From: a virus | Length of the DNA: 25,858 nt | IMG/VR virus record: IMGVR_UViG_3300006947_002508 | Location: 1 to 25,858 of that record | Strand: one strand, 5' to 3' | Part shown: positions 8,002 to 13,666 of the stretch, piece by piece | How the letters are laid out: the number at the start of each line of letters is the position of its first letter | Numbering within the stretch: the first letter of the stretch is position 1 | Translations under genes and position numbers: made by a program | The notes under the pieces: model-generated | Told to the model about the DNA's origin: nothing | The model's input: only the letters and a program-made list of their open reading frames with translations | Databases searched by the model: none

Positions 8002-8100
8002 ATGAGATATATCAGTAAATTAGTTAACAGATTCTTGGAGTGGTCTTTTCAAAGAACTGCTGATAAGATATCTAGGAGAAATAGAAAATACCATGAGTGA
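8002..8100 (+). CDS. Possible 32-residue basic peptide
   Basis: This reading frame starts at ATG 8002 (MRYISKLVNRFLEWSFQRT...) and ends at 8100, overlapping the next gene by 8 bases. The peptide is basic and could form an amphipathic helix, with a cluster of Arg and Lys near the end. The ATG lies only five bases after the ATAAATA element, so a transcript from that promoter would be nearly leaderless. That counts against efficient translation from this promoter. It is listed as tentative. Confidence 0.35.
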   Translation: MRYISKLVNRFLEWSFQRTADKISRRNRKYHE

Positions 8101-8356
8101 ATTTGATCACATAGTACAAAAACAACGAGACATGATGAAGGCTGAAGAGTGGGCATTGAAAGTTAAATCCTTACATGCACATAGTCTAACATCAATGTGG
8201 TATGATACACGAAATCATGATGGGTCTGTAATGGATACAGAATATAATGATGGTGTTGTCGAAAGAGAAATAAGAAAGACAGGTGAAATCGTTTACTTCG
8301 GTACAAGATTACACGGTGATGATTTACTTAACGACTACTATAGAAACGGACAATGA
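8093..8356 (+). CDS. Hypothetical protein
   Basis: An 87-residue polar protein beginning MSEFDHIVQKQRDMMKAEEW. It contains SMWYDTRNHDGSVMDTEYNDG and ends LLNDYYRNGQ. There is no signal peptide, membrane helix or metal motif. An AGGAGA sequence lies about 13 bases upstream of the start. I do not recognise a family. It lies in a run of short genes downstream of a late-type promoter. Confidence 0.6.
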   Translation: MSEFDHIVQKQRDMMKAEEWALKVKSLHAHSLTSMWYDTRNHDGSVMDTEYNDGVVEREIRKTGEIVYFGTRLHGDDLLNDYYRNGQ

Positions 8357-8367
8357 GAGAGACAGAC

Positions 8368-8505
8368 ATGGATTATTTAACATACTTAAATGCTACAGTA
8401 CCCTATACAGGTGGTGCTAATGTACAAGGAGTAATAGTCATGGCATTATTTACTTTACTTACAATGTTCGCTATAGCACAAGAAATTAATAATAGGAGAA
8501 AATAA
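8368..8505 (+). CDS. Small single-span membrane protein
   Basis: A 45-residue protein. A short polar N-terminus (MDYLTYLNATVPYTGGAN) is followed by one hydrophobic helix (VIVMALFTLLTMFAIA) and a positively charged tail, NNRRK. This suggests a membrane peptide with the C-terminus in the cytoplasm. The stop overlaps the next start (TAATG). The next gene also encodes a one-helix membrane protein, so the two may act together. The function is unknown. Confidence 0.6.
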   Translation: MDYLTYLNATVPYTGGANVQGVIVMALFTLLTMFAIAQEINNRRK

Positions 8506-8663
8506 TGAGTTTATTTCATCTACCAATGGTAATAGCAGAGTTTGCATTTAATGCAATATTTTGGGGTACATTATTGTACTTAGGAATGGCTTGGGTAATA
8601 GAGGTAGCAATACCTGTTACTAAAGAAAAGTTCAACGAAAAGTTTAAAAATAGGGGGTCTTAG
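8505..8663 (+). CDS. Small single-span membrane protein
   Basis: A 52-residue protein with a hydrophobic stretch from about residue 8 to 37 (including AIFWGTLLYLGMAWVIEVAI) and a basic C-terminal tail (KEKFNEKFKNRG). It has a clear Shine-Dalgarno, AGGAGA at 8494-8499, and overlaps the preceding membrane-peptide gene by one base. The tandem pair and the downstream late-type context suggest a membrane role during late infection. No family is recognised. Confidence 0.6.
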   Translation: MSLFHLPMVIAEFAFNAIFWGTLLYLGMAWVIEVAIPVTKEKFNEKFKNRGS

Positions 8664-8670
8664 AACCTCG

Positions 8671-8750
8671 GGTAGCGTGGAGAGATAACTATACAAAGAG
8701 CACAATTTACCTCTACTCTTGTAGTATGACAATACTCTCCATCGCGCCAG
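8671..8750 (+). ncRNA. Possible structured RNA element in a 101-base gene-free gap
   Basis: The gap 8664-8764 contains nested complementarity. TGGAGAG (8678-8684) pairs with CTCTCCA (8735-8741), and the helix continues past a one-base bulge with GCG (8675-8677) and CGC (8743-8745). Inside it, CAA-A-GAG (8694-8700) pairs with CTCTTG (8716-8721). There is no T run, so it does not look like a terminator. It does not fold as a tRNA. It could be a regulatory or processing element between the membrane-peptide genes and the zinc-ribbon/tRNA unit. Confidence 0.35.
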
Positions 8751-8764
8751 ATTAATTTATAACA

Positions 8765-8950
8765 ATGAAAAAAATAGAATTCACACAAAACCTCGGTCCT
8801 GGAAAATGTTCCAAGTGTGGAATTTTCATTGAAGAGAATGTTAAGATGTTTGTGGCAACGAACTTAACAGGAAGACCGAGTTTAACAAAGGAACAACTAG
8901 TAATGGTTGAACCTGAGTTTTGTGAAACATGTCACGCCAAGCTGGTTTAG
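8765..8950 (+). CDS. Small zinc-ribbon protein overlapping the tRNA
   Basis: A 61-residue protein with two CxxC pairs, CSKC near residues 15-18 and CETC near the C-terminus. Together they form a likely four-cysteine zinc ribbon. The spacing between the pairs, with a hydrophobic VKMFVATNLTG strand between them, fits a single small domain. Its last codons and stop (TAG, 8948-8950) lie inside the first ten bases of the tRNA-Thr gene. Translation through the tRNA 5' end would therefore precede or compete with tRNA processing. The role is unknown; it may bind nucleic acid. Confidence 0.65.
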   Translation: MKKIEFTQNLGPGKCSKCGIFIEENVKMFVATNLTGRPSLTKEQLVMVEPEFCETCHAKLV

Positions 8951-9016
8951 CTCAGTTGGTAGAGCAACTGATTTGTAATCAGTAGGTCGACAGTTCGAAC
9001 CCGTCAATCAGCACCA
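8941..9016 (+). tRNA. trnT: tRNA-Thr (anticodon UGU), CCA encoded
   Basis: A full cloverleaf is visible. The acceptor stem pairs GCTGGTT with AATCAGC (one G-T pair). The D arm is GCTC/GAGC with AGTTGGTA in the loop. The anticodon stem is ACTGA/TCAGT with loop TTTGTAA, giving anticodon TGT. The T arm GACAG/CCGTC carries TTCGAAC, with one A-C mismatch. The 3' ACCA is encoded. It reads ACA, a frequent Thr codon in this AT-rich sequence. The 5' end overlaps the zinc-ribbon gene, and the GroES-like gene begins 17 bases after the CCA. Confidence 0.93.
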
Positions 9017-9032
9017 TTTTTAAGGATATAAT

Positions 9033-9302
9033 ATGAGTAAGATAAAACCATTACACGACAAAGTAATAATCAAAAGAGAAGACAAAGAACAAACAACTGA
9101 AAGTGGTATTATACTTTCAGGTGAGATACAAGTTAAACCATTACAGGGATTAGTTGTAGCAGCAGGACCAGATGCTTTAGATGTTAAATATGGTGACTAT
9201 GTTATGTTCGCACAAGGTGGTGATGAAGTCATCTTAGAAGGTGAGACTTACCTTATGATAAGTGAGAGTTTAATTCTAGGTGTTTTAGAAAAAGCAAAAT
9301 AG
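9033..9302 (+). CDS. GroES-like co-chaperonin (functional analogue of T4 gp31)
   Basis: An 89-residue Cpn10 protein. It begins with IKPLHDKVIIKRED and has a short mobile-loop region with TTESGIILSGE, then GLVVAAGP, YGDYVMFAQGGDEVILEGETYLMISE and a final strand ILGVLEK. These are the standard GroES landmarks. It likely caps host GroEL, as T4 gp31 does for folding of the major capsid protein; that role is inferred. The ribosome binding site AAGGA (9022-9026) lies just after the tRNA CCA, so tRNA and chaperonin are probably on one transcript. Confidence 0.9.
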   Translation: MSKIKPLHDKVIIKREDKEQTTESGIILSGEIQVKPLQGLVVAAGPDALDVKYGDYVMFAQGGDEVILEGETYLMISESLILGVLEKAK

Positions 9303-9304
9303 AA

Positions 9305-9334
9305 TTGACACCAGTGGTACACTTTTAGTATACT
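9305..9334 (+). promoter_or_regulatory. Promoter P4 of the repeated family
   Basis: TTGACA (9305-9310), an 18-base spacer and TATACT (9329-9334). The spacer CCAGTGGTACACTTTTAG is nearly the one in P2. This is the copy closest to the bacterial sigma-70 consensus. Transcription would start near 9341, which makes the ATG at 9357 the better start for the next gene. Confidence 0.75.
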
Positions 9335-9356
9335 ACTAACAATGAGAAAATATATT

Positions 9357-9626
9357 ATGAAAACAAACAATCCTTTAAAGGAATTTTTACTTGAACAAAA
9401 TGAAATGTTAAATGGTATTCAAAAGAAATACTTATTTGATAATGGATATGGAGCTTCAGTAATTAGACATGACGGTTCGTATGGAGTAAAAGAAGGTCTA
9501 TGGGAACTAGCAGTTCTTGGACTTGACGGTGAGTTAGATTACTCAACTAAAATTACATCTGATGTACTTCCAAGATTATCTTGGAGACAGGTTCATTCAA
9601 CATTAAGACAGATACAAACACTATGA
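9357..9626 (+). CDS. Conserved T4-like phage protein of unknown function
   Basis: An 89-residue protein. It has the core FDNGYGASVIRHDGSYG, then LWELAVLGLDGELDYSTKIT, a pattern I associate with a small hypothetical protein found in many marine and enteric myoviruses. An ATG at 9342 would add five residues, but promoter P4 would start transcripts near 9341. GAGAAAATATATT just before ATG 9357 looks like the real leader; a nearly identical leader precedes the FolE start at 15972. The stop overlaps the next gene (ATGA). Confidence 0.72.
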   Translation: MKTNNPLKEFLLEQNEMLNGIQKKYLFDNGYGASVIRHDGSYGVKEGLWELAVLGLDGELDYSTKITSDVLPRLSWRQVHSTLRQIQTL

Positions 9627-10120
9627 ACATCTTTTATCTATCAGACAATCCACAAGAAGCAGCTCTAATGCACAACGATAAACATTGTGTCAAGATGATA
9701 TTGGAGTCAGCTCAAATGTTAGGAACAGCTCATAGAGTTTTAGATGGTGATGAAAAGTGTAATAACTTGTTCATGTATAAAGAAGCTCATAAGAATCATC
9801 CAAGTACAAAATGGGTCAGAGAGAATGTATATAACTATACATGGTTATTTGATTTGTTTGAAGCGTTGTGTGATGAATACACATATAGATATGACAAAGC
9901 TCATGCAACCGATTTACAATTAAGAGAAGTGTTAAGAGAAATGCCTCTTCACATTCCTATGATGAATACACGATTTACAGAACCGCCTCAATGTATGCCA
10001 GACGAATATAAATGTCTGGATACAGTTGAAGCATATAGAAAATATTACTTAGGTGAGAAAAGTCACTTTAGTAGTTGGAAGAAAAGACCAACACCAACAT
10101 GGTACCAAAATGGAATTTAA
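9623..10120 (+). CDS. Conserved marine phage protein of unknown function
   Basis: A 165-residue protein starting MNIFYLSDNPQEAALMHNDK, followed by HCVKMILESAQMLGTAHRVLDG and later HPSTKWVRENVYNYTWLF. The C-terminal region contains EAYRKYYLGEK and KRPTPTWY. The conserved His, Lys, Glu and Gln pattern at the N-terminus recurs in proteins of cyanophages and other T4-like phages, and suggests an enzyme. I cannot assign an activity. The frame is open further upstream, but ATG 9623 overlaps the previous stop in the ATGA manner used throughout this genome and matches the family N-terminus. Confidence 0.75.
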   Translation: MNIFYLSDNPQEAALMHNDKHCVKMILESAQMLGTAHRVLDGDEKCNNLFMYKEAHKNHPSTKWVRENVYNYTWLFDLFEALCDEYTYRYDKAHATDLQLREVLREMPLHIPMMNTRFTEPPQCMPDEYKCLDTVEAYRKYYLGEKSHFSSWKKRPTPTWYQNGI

Positions 10121-10442
10121 ACCACATCATTATAGACCTTTAATAGATTGTCTAACAATTAGAGAATCAGAGATTGAAGGATTGGGACTACATGCACTTG
10201 TAGACATACAAGCAGGAGTTTATCTTGGAGAGACACACATATTTGAACAATCAAGACATGAATGGATAAGAACACCTTTAGGTGGATTCATTAATCATTC
10301 TGATGAACCTAATTGTTTTCTTAATATCAATAACAGTCATCATCAAGGTGAACAAAAAGAGTTATACGCTGTAAGACCTATAATGTCTGGTGAAGAACTT
10401 ACCTTGTTTTATACGACAAGTCATTACAATGACGCAAAATAA
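10110..10442 (+). CDS. SET-domain protein (putative lysine methyltransferase)
   Basis: A 110-residue compact SET domain. The visible motifs are ESEIEGLGLHALVDIQAG at the N-terminal part (compare the S..GxGlfA...I..G start of SET domains), GGFINHSDEPNCF (the NHS..PNC motif that helps bind S-adenosylmethionine), and ELYAVRPIMSGEELTLFY (the a.rdI..GEEL..Y motif with the catalytic-site Tyr). It has no pre-SET or post-SET cysteines. ATG 10110 overlaps the preceding stop and is chosen over the upstream frame extension. The substrate is unknown; it may be a host or phage protein. Confidence 0.8.
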   Translation: MEFKPHHYRPLIDCLTIRESEIEGLGLHALVDIQAGVYLGETHIFEQSRHEWIRTPLGGFINHSDEPNCFLNINNSHHQGEQKELYAVRPIMSGEELTLFYTTSHYNDAK

Positions 10443-10614
10443 TACACCAACAAATAGTAAAAGATGGCAAGACTCGTCTGATGGTTGGGTTAAAACTATG
10501 ACCGAATCAAAAGAGAAGAAGGAGTCCACACGGATTCTAACTTGTGATCACGGTGATTTTGATTGGTGTGAAGTTTGTAAGTATGACGAGAACGGAGCTG
10601 CTTATGACATCTAA
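10429..10614 (+). CDS. Small hypothetical protein with a Cys/His cluster
   Basis: A 61-residue protein starting at ATG 10429, which overlaps the SET-domain gene by 14 bases. The N-terminal half is polar (RWQDSSDGWVKTMTESKEKK). The C-terminal half has CDHGDFDWCEVC, a C-x-H and C-x2-C arrangement that could hold one zinc ion. I do not recognise a family. The next start overlaps its stop by 11 bases. Confidence 0.55.
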   Translation: MTQNNTPTNSKRWQDSSDGWVKTMTESKEKKESTRILTCDHGDFDWCEVCKYDENGAAYDI

Positions 10615-10828
10615 ACAATGGCATGGTGGTAAAGGTAGTAAAGTCAGAAACTCGGATCAAGATACATACGCAGATAACTGGGAAAAAATATTCGGTAAGA
10701 AAAAACCTGAAACAAAAGTTAGAAAGACTACACCCAAACATGCACAAACAAAAATACAAAAAGATAAGACTAAGTACGATAGGAAAGTACTTGACAATAC
10801 AGATAACTCTGATATAATAGATACATGA
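10604..10828 (+). CDS. Small conserved phage protein with a GGKGS...NWEKIFG motif
   Basis: A 74-residue, strongly basic protein beginning MTSKQWHGGKGSKVR and continuing QDTYADNWEKIFGKKK. The GGKGSxxR then Y..NW..IFGK pattern is shared by small hypothetical proteins in many marine T4-like phages. The remainder is Lys/Thr-rich and probably disordered. Start 10604 is chosen because the conserved motif begins there. Its 3' end contains the sigma-70-type promoter for the next gene. Confidence 0.65.
   Translation: MTSKQWHGGKGSKVRNSDQDTYADNWEKIFGKKKPETKVRKTTPKHAQTKIQKDKTKYDRKVLDNTDNSDIIDT
10791..10818 (+). promoter_or_regulatory. Sigma-70-type promoter before the DUF3310-like gene and gp45
   Basis: A consensus TTGACA (10791-10796), a 16-base spacer and a consensus TATAAT (10813-10818) lie inside the end of the preceding gene. 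The expected start is about 10825, which is the A of the next gene's ATG. Its transcript would therefore be leaderless for that gene and would feed gp45, gp44 and the deazaguanine cassette. Confidence 0.68.
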
Positions 10829-11133
10829 GTTTGAAAAAAGAAATAGATTACAAGTTTAGTGAAGGTCAGTTGAGTCAGGAGTTGAAAGACTATATTGATT
10901 CTACTTACAACCAACACTATGCTAAAACTAAATTTCAGGCGACTGAATTTATCGTTGACGGAGGACACGGAGAAGGATTCTGTATAGGAAACATTCTCAA
11001 GTATGCTCAAAGATACGGTAAGAAAGATGGCTATAATCGTAAAGACCTTATGAAGGTATTACATTATGGTATAATAGCACTACATGTGCATGATTTAAAT
11101 AATGGAGAAAGTGAATCAAATGAAACTAAGTGA
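10825..11133 (+). CDS. DUF3310-like protein
   Basis: A 102-residue soluble protein. The central part reads GFCIGNILKYAQRYGKKDGY followed by RKDLMKVLHYGI. This matches the GN.iKY..Ry.kK.g..DL.Ka..Y pattern of DUF3310 proteins, which occur widely in phages near replication genes. The biochemical function is not established, to my knowledge. The start codon coincides with the predicted start point of the promoter at 10791-10818, so leaderless translation is possible. Its end overlaps gp45 by 14 bases. Confidence 0.75.
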   Translation: MSLKKEIDYKFSEGQLSQELKDYIDSTYNQHYAKTKFQATEFIVDGGHGEGFCIGNILKYAQRYGKKDGYNRKDLMKVLHYGIIALHVHDLNNGESESNETK

Positions 11134-11788
11134 CAACACACTAAACCTGTTGAATAATTTTTCAACAATCAATTCCGGTATAACAGTTAAGGCTGGGAAT
11201 GAAATAACAACTGTATCTGCAATGAAGAATATCTTTGCAAAAGCAGTAGTAGACGAAACATTCGAAACTGAACATTCAATCTATGACTTATCAGAGTACT
11301 TAGGAGCTGTATCATTATTTGATGCACCAGACTTTGCATTCAATGGTGAATCAGTTGATGTGACAGAGGGAGATAATACAGTTAAGTATTTCTATGCAGA
11401 CCCTCAAATGGTTATATCACCACAAAAAGATATTACAATGCCAGAAGCAGAAGTCAGTTTTGACTTAGATAAAGATGTACTAGGAAGTTTATTGAAAGCT
11501 TCATCAGTATTGTCTTTACCAGACATGGTATTGTCAAGTGACGGAATAACAGTTCAGTTAACTGTAAAAGATAAAAAGAATGCTACTTCAAATGTATACA
11601 GTAGAACAGTTGCTCAAGGTAACGGTTCAACATACGAAATGTTTTTAAGAATGGATAATATCAAAATTCTTAGTGGAGACTATACAGTATTTGTATCATC
11701 AAAAGGAATAGCTCACTTTACTAACAGGAACTTAGCAGTAGAATACTTTATTGCATTGGAACCTGATTCATCTTACAATGAAGCTTAG
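11120..11788 (+). CDS. 45: DNA polymerase sliding clamp gp45
   Basis: A 222-residue clamp, close to T4 gp45 (228). The N-terminus MKLSDNTLNLLNNFSTINSG aligns with the T4 start MKLSKDTTALLKNF and its INSG segment, which fixes the start at 11120 rather than the ATG 18 bases upstream. Further landmarks are IYDLSEYLGAVSLF, a YADPQMVISP segment like the ADPSTVVAP of T4, a middle MDNIKI...DYTVFVSSKG, and the C-terminal VEYFIALEPDSS like the VVALEADS of T4. It is the processivity ring for gp43 polymerase and, in T4, an activator of late transcription. The next gene is its loader. Confidence 0.93.
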   Translation: MKLSDNTLNLLNNFSTINSGITVKAGNEITTVSAMKNIFAKAVVDETFETEHSIYDLSEYLGAVSLFDAPDFAFNGESVDVTEGDNTVKYFYADPQMVISPQKDITMPEAEVSFDLDKDVLGSLLKASSVLSLPDMVLSSDGITVQLTVKDKKNATSNVYSRTVAQGNGSTYEMFLRMDNIKILSGDYTVFVSSKGIAHFTNRNLAVEYFIALEPDSSYNEA

Positions 11789-11790
11789 TA

Positions 11791-12729
11791 ATGAAAGAAG
11801 ATTTTTTATGGGTTGAAAAATACCGTCCTCGAACTATATCAGATTGTATTCTACCAGTAGAAACAAAAAAGATATTTCAAGATTTCGTAGATAACAAAGA
11901 GATTCCGAATCTACTATTATGTGGTACTGCAGGTGTAGGTAAAACTACAGTTGCAAAAGCACTATGTAATGAACTAGATGCAGACTTCGTGATGATTAAT
12001 GGTTCTGAAGAAAGAAACATTGATACTCTAAGAGTCAAGATTAAATCTTTTGCTTCTACTGTTTCATTGAGTGGTGGACCGAAGATAGTTATTCTAGATG
12101 AAGCAGATTATCTTAATCCACAATCAACACAACCAGCACTAAGAGGATTCATAGAAGAGTTCTCTAGAAACTGTAGATTCATATTTACTTGTAATTACAA
12201 GAACAGAATAATATCACCATTACATTCAAGATGTAGTGTTGTTGACTTCACAATAGAATCACAACAGAAACCACAGATGGCTAGTGGTATCTTTCAGAGA
12301 ATAAATACAATTCTAAAAACAGAAAATGTTGAATACAACGAACAAGTTGTAGCAGAGTTGATCAATAAGTTCTTTCCAGACTTTCGTAGAATCTTAAATG
12401 AACTACAAAAGTATTCAACATCAGGTAAGATTGACAGTGGTGTCTTGGCGAATCTTGATGATGAAAATCTTAATGAAGTTATCGGGTTCATTAGAGACAA
12501 AGAGTTCTCAAAAATGAGAAAGTGGGTTGCTATGAATATACATAATGATCCTCAAGCAATATACAGAAAAATATACGATAGTCTGTTTACACGAATGGAA
12601 AACTCAAGTATACCACAAGCAATTATTATATTGAGTGACTATACTTACAAGAGTGCATTTGTTGCAGATCAAGAAGTCAACATGGTAGCATGTATGACAG
12701 AATTAATGATGGAGTGTAAACTAAATTGA
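11791..12729 (+). CDS. 44: Clamp loader large subunit gp44
   Basis: A 312-residue AAA+ clamp loader, close to T4 gp44 (319). It starts with WVEKYRPRTISDCILP. Walker A GTAGVGKT is at residues 45-52, Walker B ILDEADYLNP follows, and the SRC motif is present in PLHSRCSVVDF. A C-terminal helical collar region with FPDFRRILNELQKY completes it. With gp62 it loads gp45 onto DNA. In T4 the gp62 gene follows directly; here gp62 is found about 5.8 kb further on, beyond the deazaguanine cassette. The stop overlaps the TTG start of the QueD gene. Confidence 0.93.
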   Translation: MKEDFLWVEKYRPRTISDCILPVETKKIFQDFVDNKEIPNLLLCGTAGVGKTTVAKALCNELDADFVMINGSEERNIDTLRVKIKSFASTVSLSGGPKIVILDEADYLNPQSTQPALRGFIEEFSRNCRFIFTCNYKNRIISPLHSRCSVVDFTIESQQKPQMASGIFQRINTILKTENVEYNEQVVAELINKFFPDFRRILNELQKYSTSGKIDSGVLANLDDENLNEVIGFIRDKEFSKMRKWVAMNIHNDPQAIYRKIYDSLFTRMENSSIPQAIIILSDYTYKSAFVADQEVNMVACMTELMMECKLN

Positions 12730-13163
12730 AATATCAAGTAGTAAAAACATACGGTAATAGTACAGGACATTCTTGTGCTTTTAGACAGTACAAAGCAACA
12801 AGTCATTGTAGACTTATTCATGGTTATGCTTTAGGGTTTGAAATAACATTCGAATCAGAAACATTAGATGAAAGAAATTGGGTTATAGATTTTGGTGACT
12901 TAGGTGTGTTAAAAGGATTTCTTAAAGATACCTTTGATCATACAACAGTTGTATCAATAGATGATCCAGAGATTGAATCGTTCAGAGAATTAGAAAGTAA
13001 AGGTCTTATAAGACTGATTGAAATGCCTCATGTAGGTTGTGAAGCTTTCTCAAGAGAAGTCTATGACTTTTGTGTAGACATGTTTCAAGATGACAGAGTC
13101 AGAGTTAAATCTGTTAAAGTATTTGAACATGGAAGTAACGCAGCAGTATACGGAGATATGTAG
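12726..13163 (+). CDS. queD: QueD-like 6-carboxytetrahydropterin synthase
   Basis: A 145-residue PTPS-family protein. QueD converts 7,8-dihydroneopterin triphosphate to 6-carboxytetrahydropterin, the second step towards 7-deazaguanines. The landmarks are H15 in TGHSCAFRQ, C28 and H32 in SHCRLIHGYAL, WVIDFGDL, a DHTTVVSIDDP segment and a C-terminal VFEHGSNAAVY. A known alphaproteobacterial branch shares the SCAFRQ...SHCR..HGYAL pattern. The usual HGH is HGY here, so one zinc ligand may be replaced, perhaps by H27. The start is TTG: it overlaps the gp44 stop, and no ATG lies upstream of the conserved N-terminus. Confidence 0.88.
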   Translation: MKYQVVKTYGNSTGHSCAFRQYKATSHCRLIHGYALGFEITFESETLDERNWVIDFGDLGVLKGFLKDTFDHTTVVSIDDPEIESFRELESKGLIRLIEMPHVGCEAFSREVYDFCVDMFQDDRVRVKSVKVFEHGSNAAVYGDM

Positions 13164-13165
13164 AA

Positions 13166-13666
13166 GTGATTGTCAAACTAATTTATGGAACTGAAACAGG
13201 ATTTACTCATCAAATAGGTGAGGATATAATCAGACATTTAAATCCAGAGATTCATCACTTGATTAAAGTTGATGAAACAGAAGAAACAGATTGGAAAGCA
13301 GACTTATTAATATTGGGTGCTCCAACATGGTTTGACGGTGAAATGAGTGATGATTGGAATGACTTCTATAATTCATTTAAAGAGATTGACTTTACAGGAC
13401 AAACAGTTGCTATCTATGGTCTTGGTGATCAAGTCGGTTACGGTAAAAACTTCGTTGACGGTTTAGGGTTATTAGCAAGACCTGTATTAGAAGCTGGTGG
13501 AAGAGTTATCGGATATACAAGTACAGATGGATTCAACTTCGAAGAATCAAATGGTTTAGTTAATGACAATACATTTTATGGTATGGCGATAGACGAAGAC
13601 AACGAACCAACTAAATCTCCATGGAGAATAATGGATTGGGTAAAACAACTTAAAGAAGAATTATGA
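13166..13666 (+). CDS. fld: Flavodoxin (long-chain type)
   Basis: A 166-residue flavodoxin, the length of long-chain FldA. The FMN phosphate loop YGTETGFT is at residues 7-14. GAPTWFDGEMSDDW carries the first flavin-stacking Trp, and GLGDQVGYGKNFVDG forms the second flavin loop. The C-terminal half ends in RIMDWVKQLKEEL. The start is GTG, three bases after the QueD stop. It lies directly before and coupled to QueE (ATGA). Flavodoxin is the electron donor for the radical-SAM enzyme QueE in E. coli as I recall, so this protein probably supplies electrons to the phage QueE. That link is inferred from position. Confidence 0.93.
   Translation: MIVKLIYGTETGFTHQIGEDIIRHLNPEIHHLIKVDETEETDWKADLLILGAPTWFDGEMSDDWNDFYNSFKEIDFTGQTVAIYGLGDQVGYGKNFVDGLGLLARPVLEAGGRVIGYTSTDGFNFEESNGLVNDNTFYGMAIDEDNEPTKSPWRIMDWVKQLKEEL

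Noticed and set aside
8671-8750. The structured gap as a second, degenerate tRNA
   Set aside because: The outer helix is longer than an acceptor stem and no anticodon, D or T arm can be laid out. The terminal GCGCCA is a weak resemblance only.
10623-10817. Second forward frame overlapping the GGKGS-motif gene
   Set aside because: It lies wholly inside the conserved small gene, is Lys/Ile-rich by composition and lacks conserved features.
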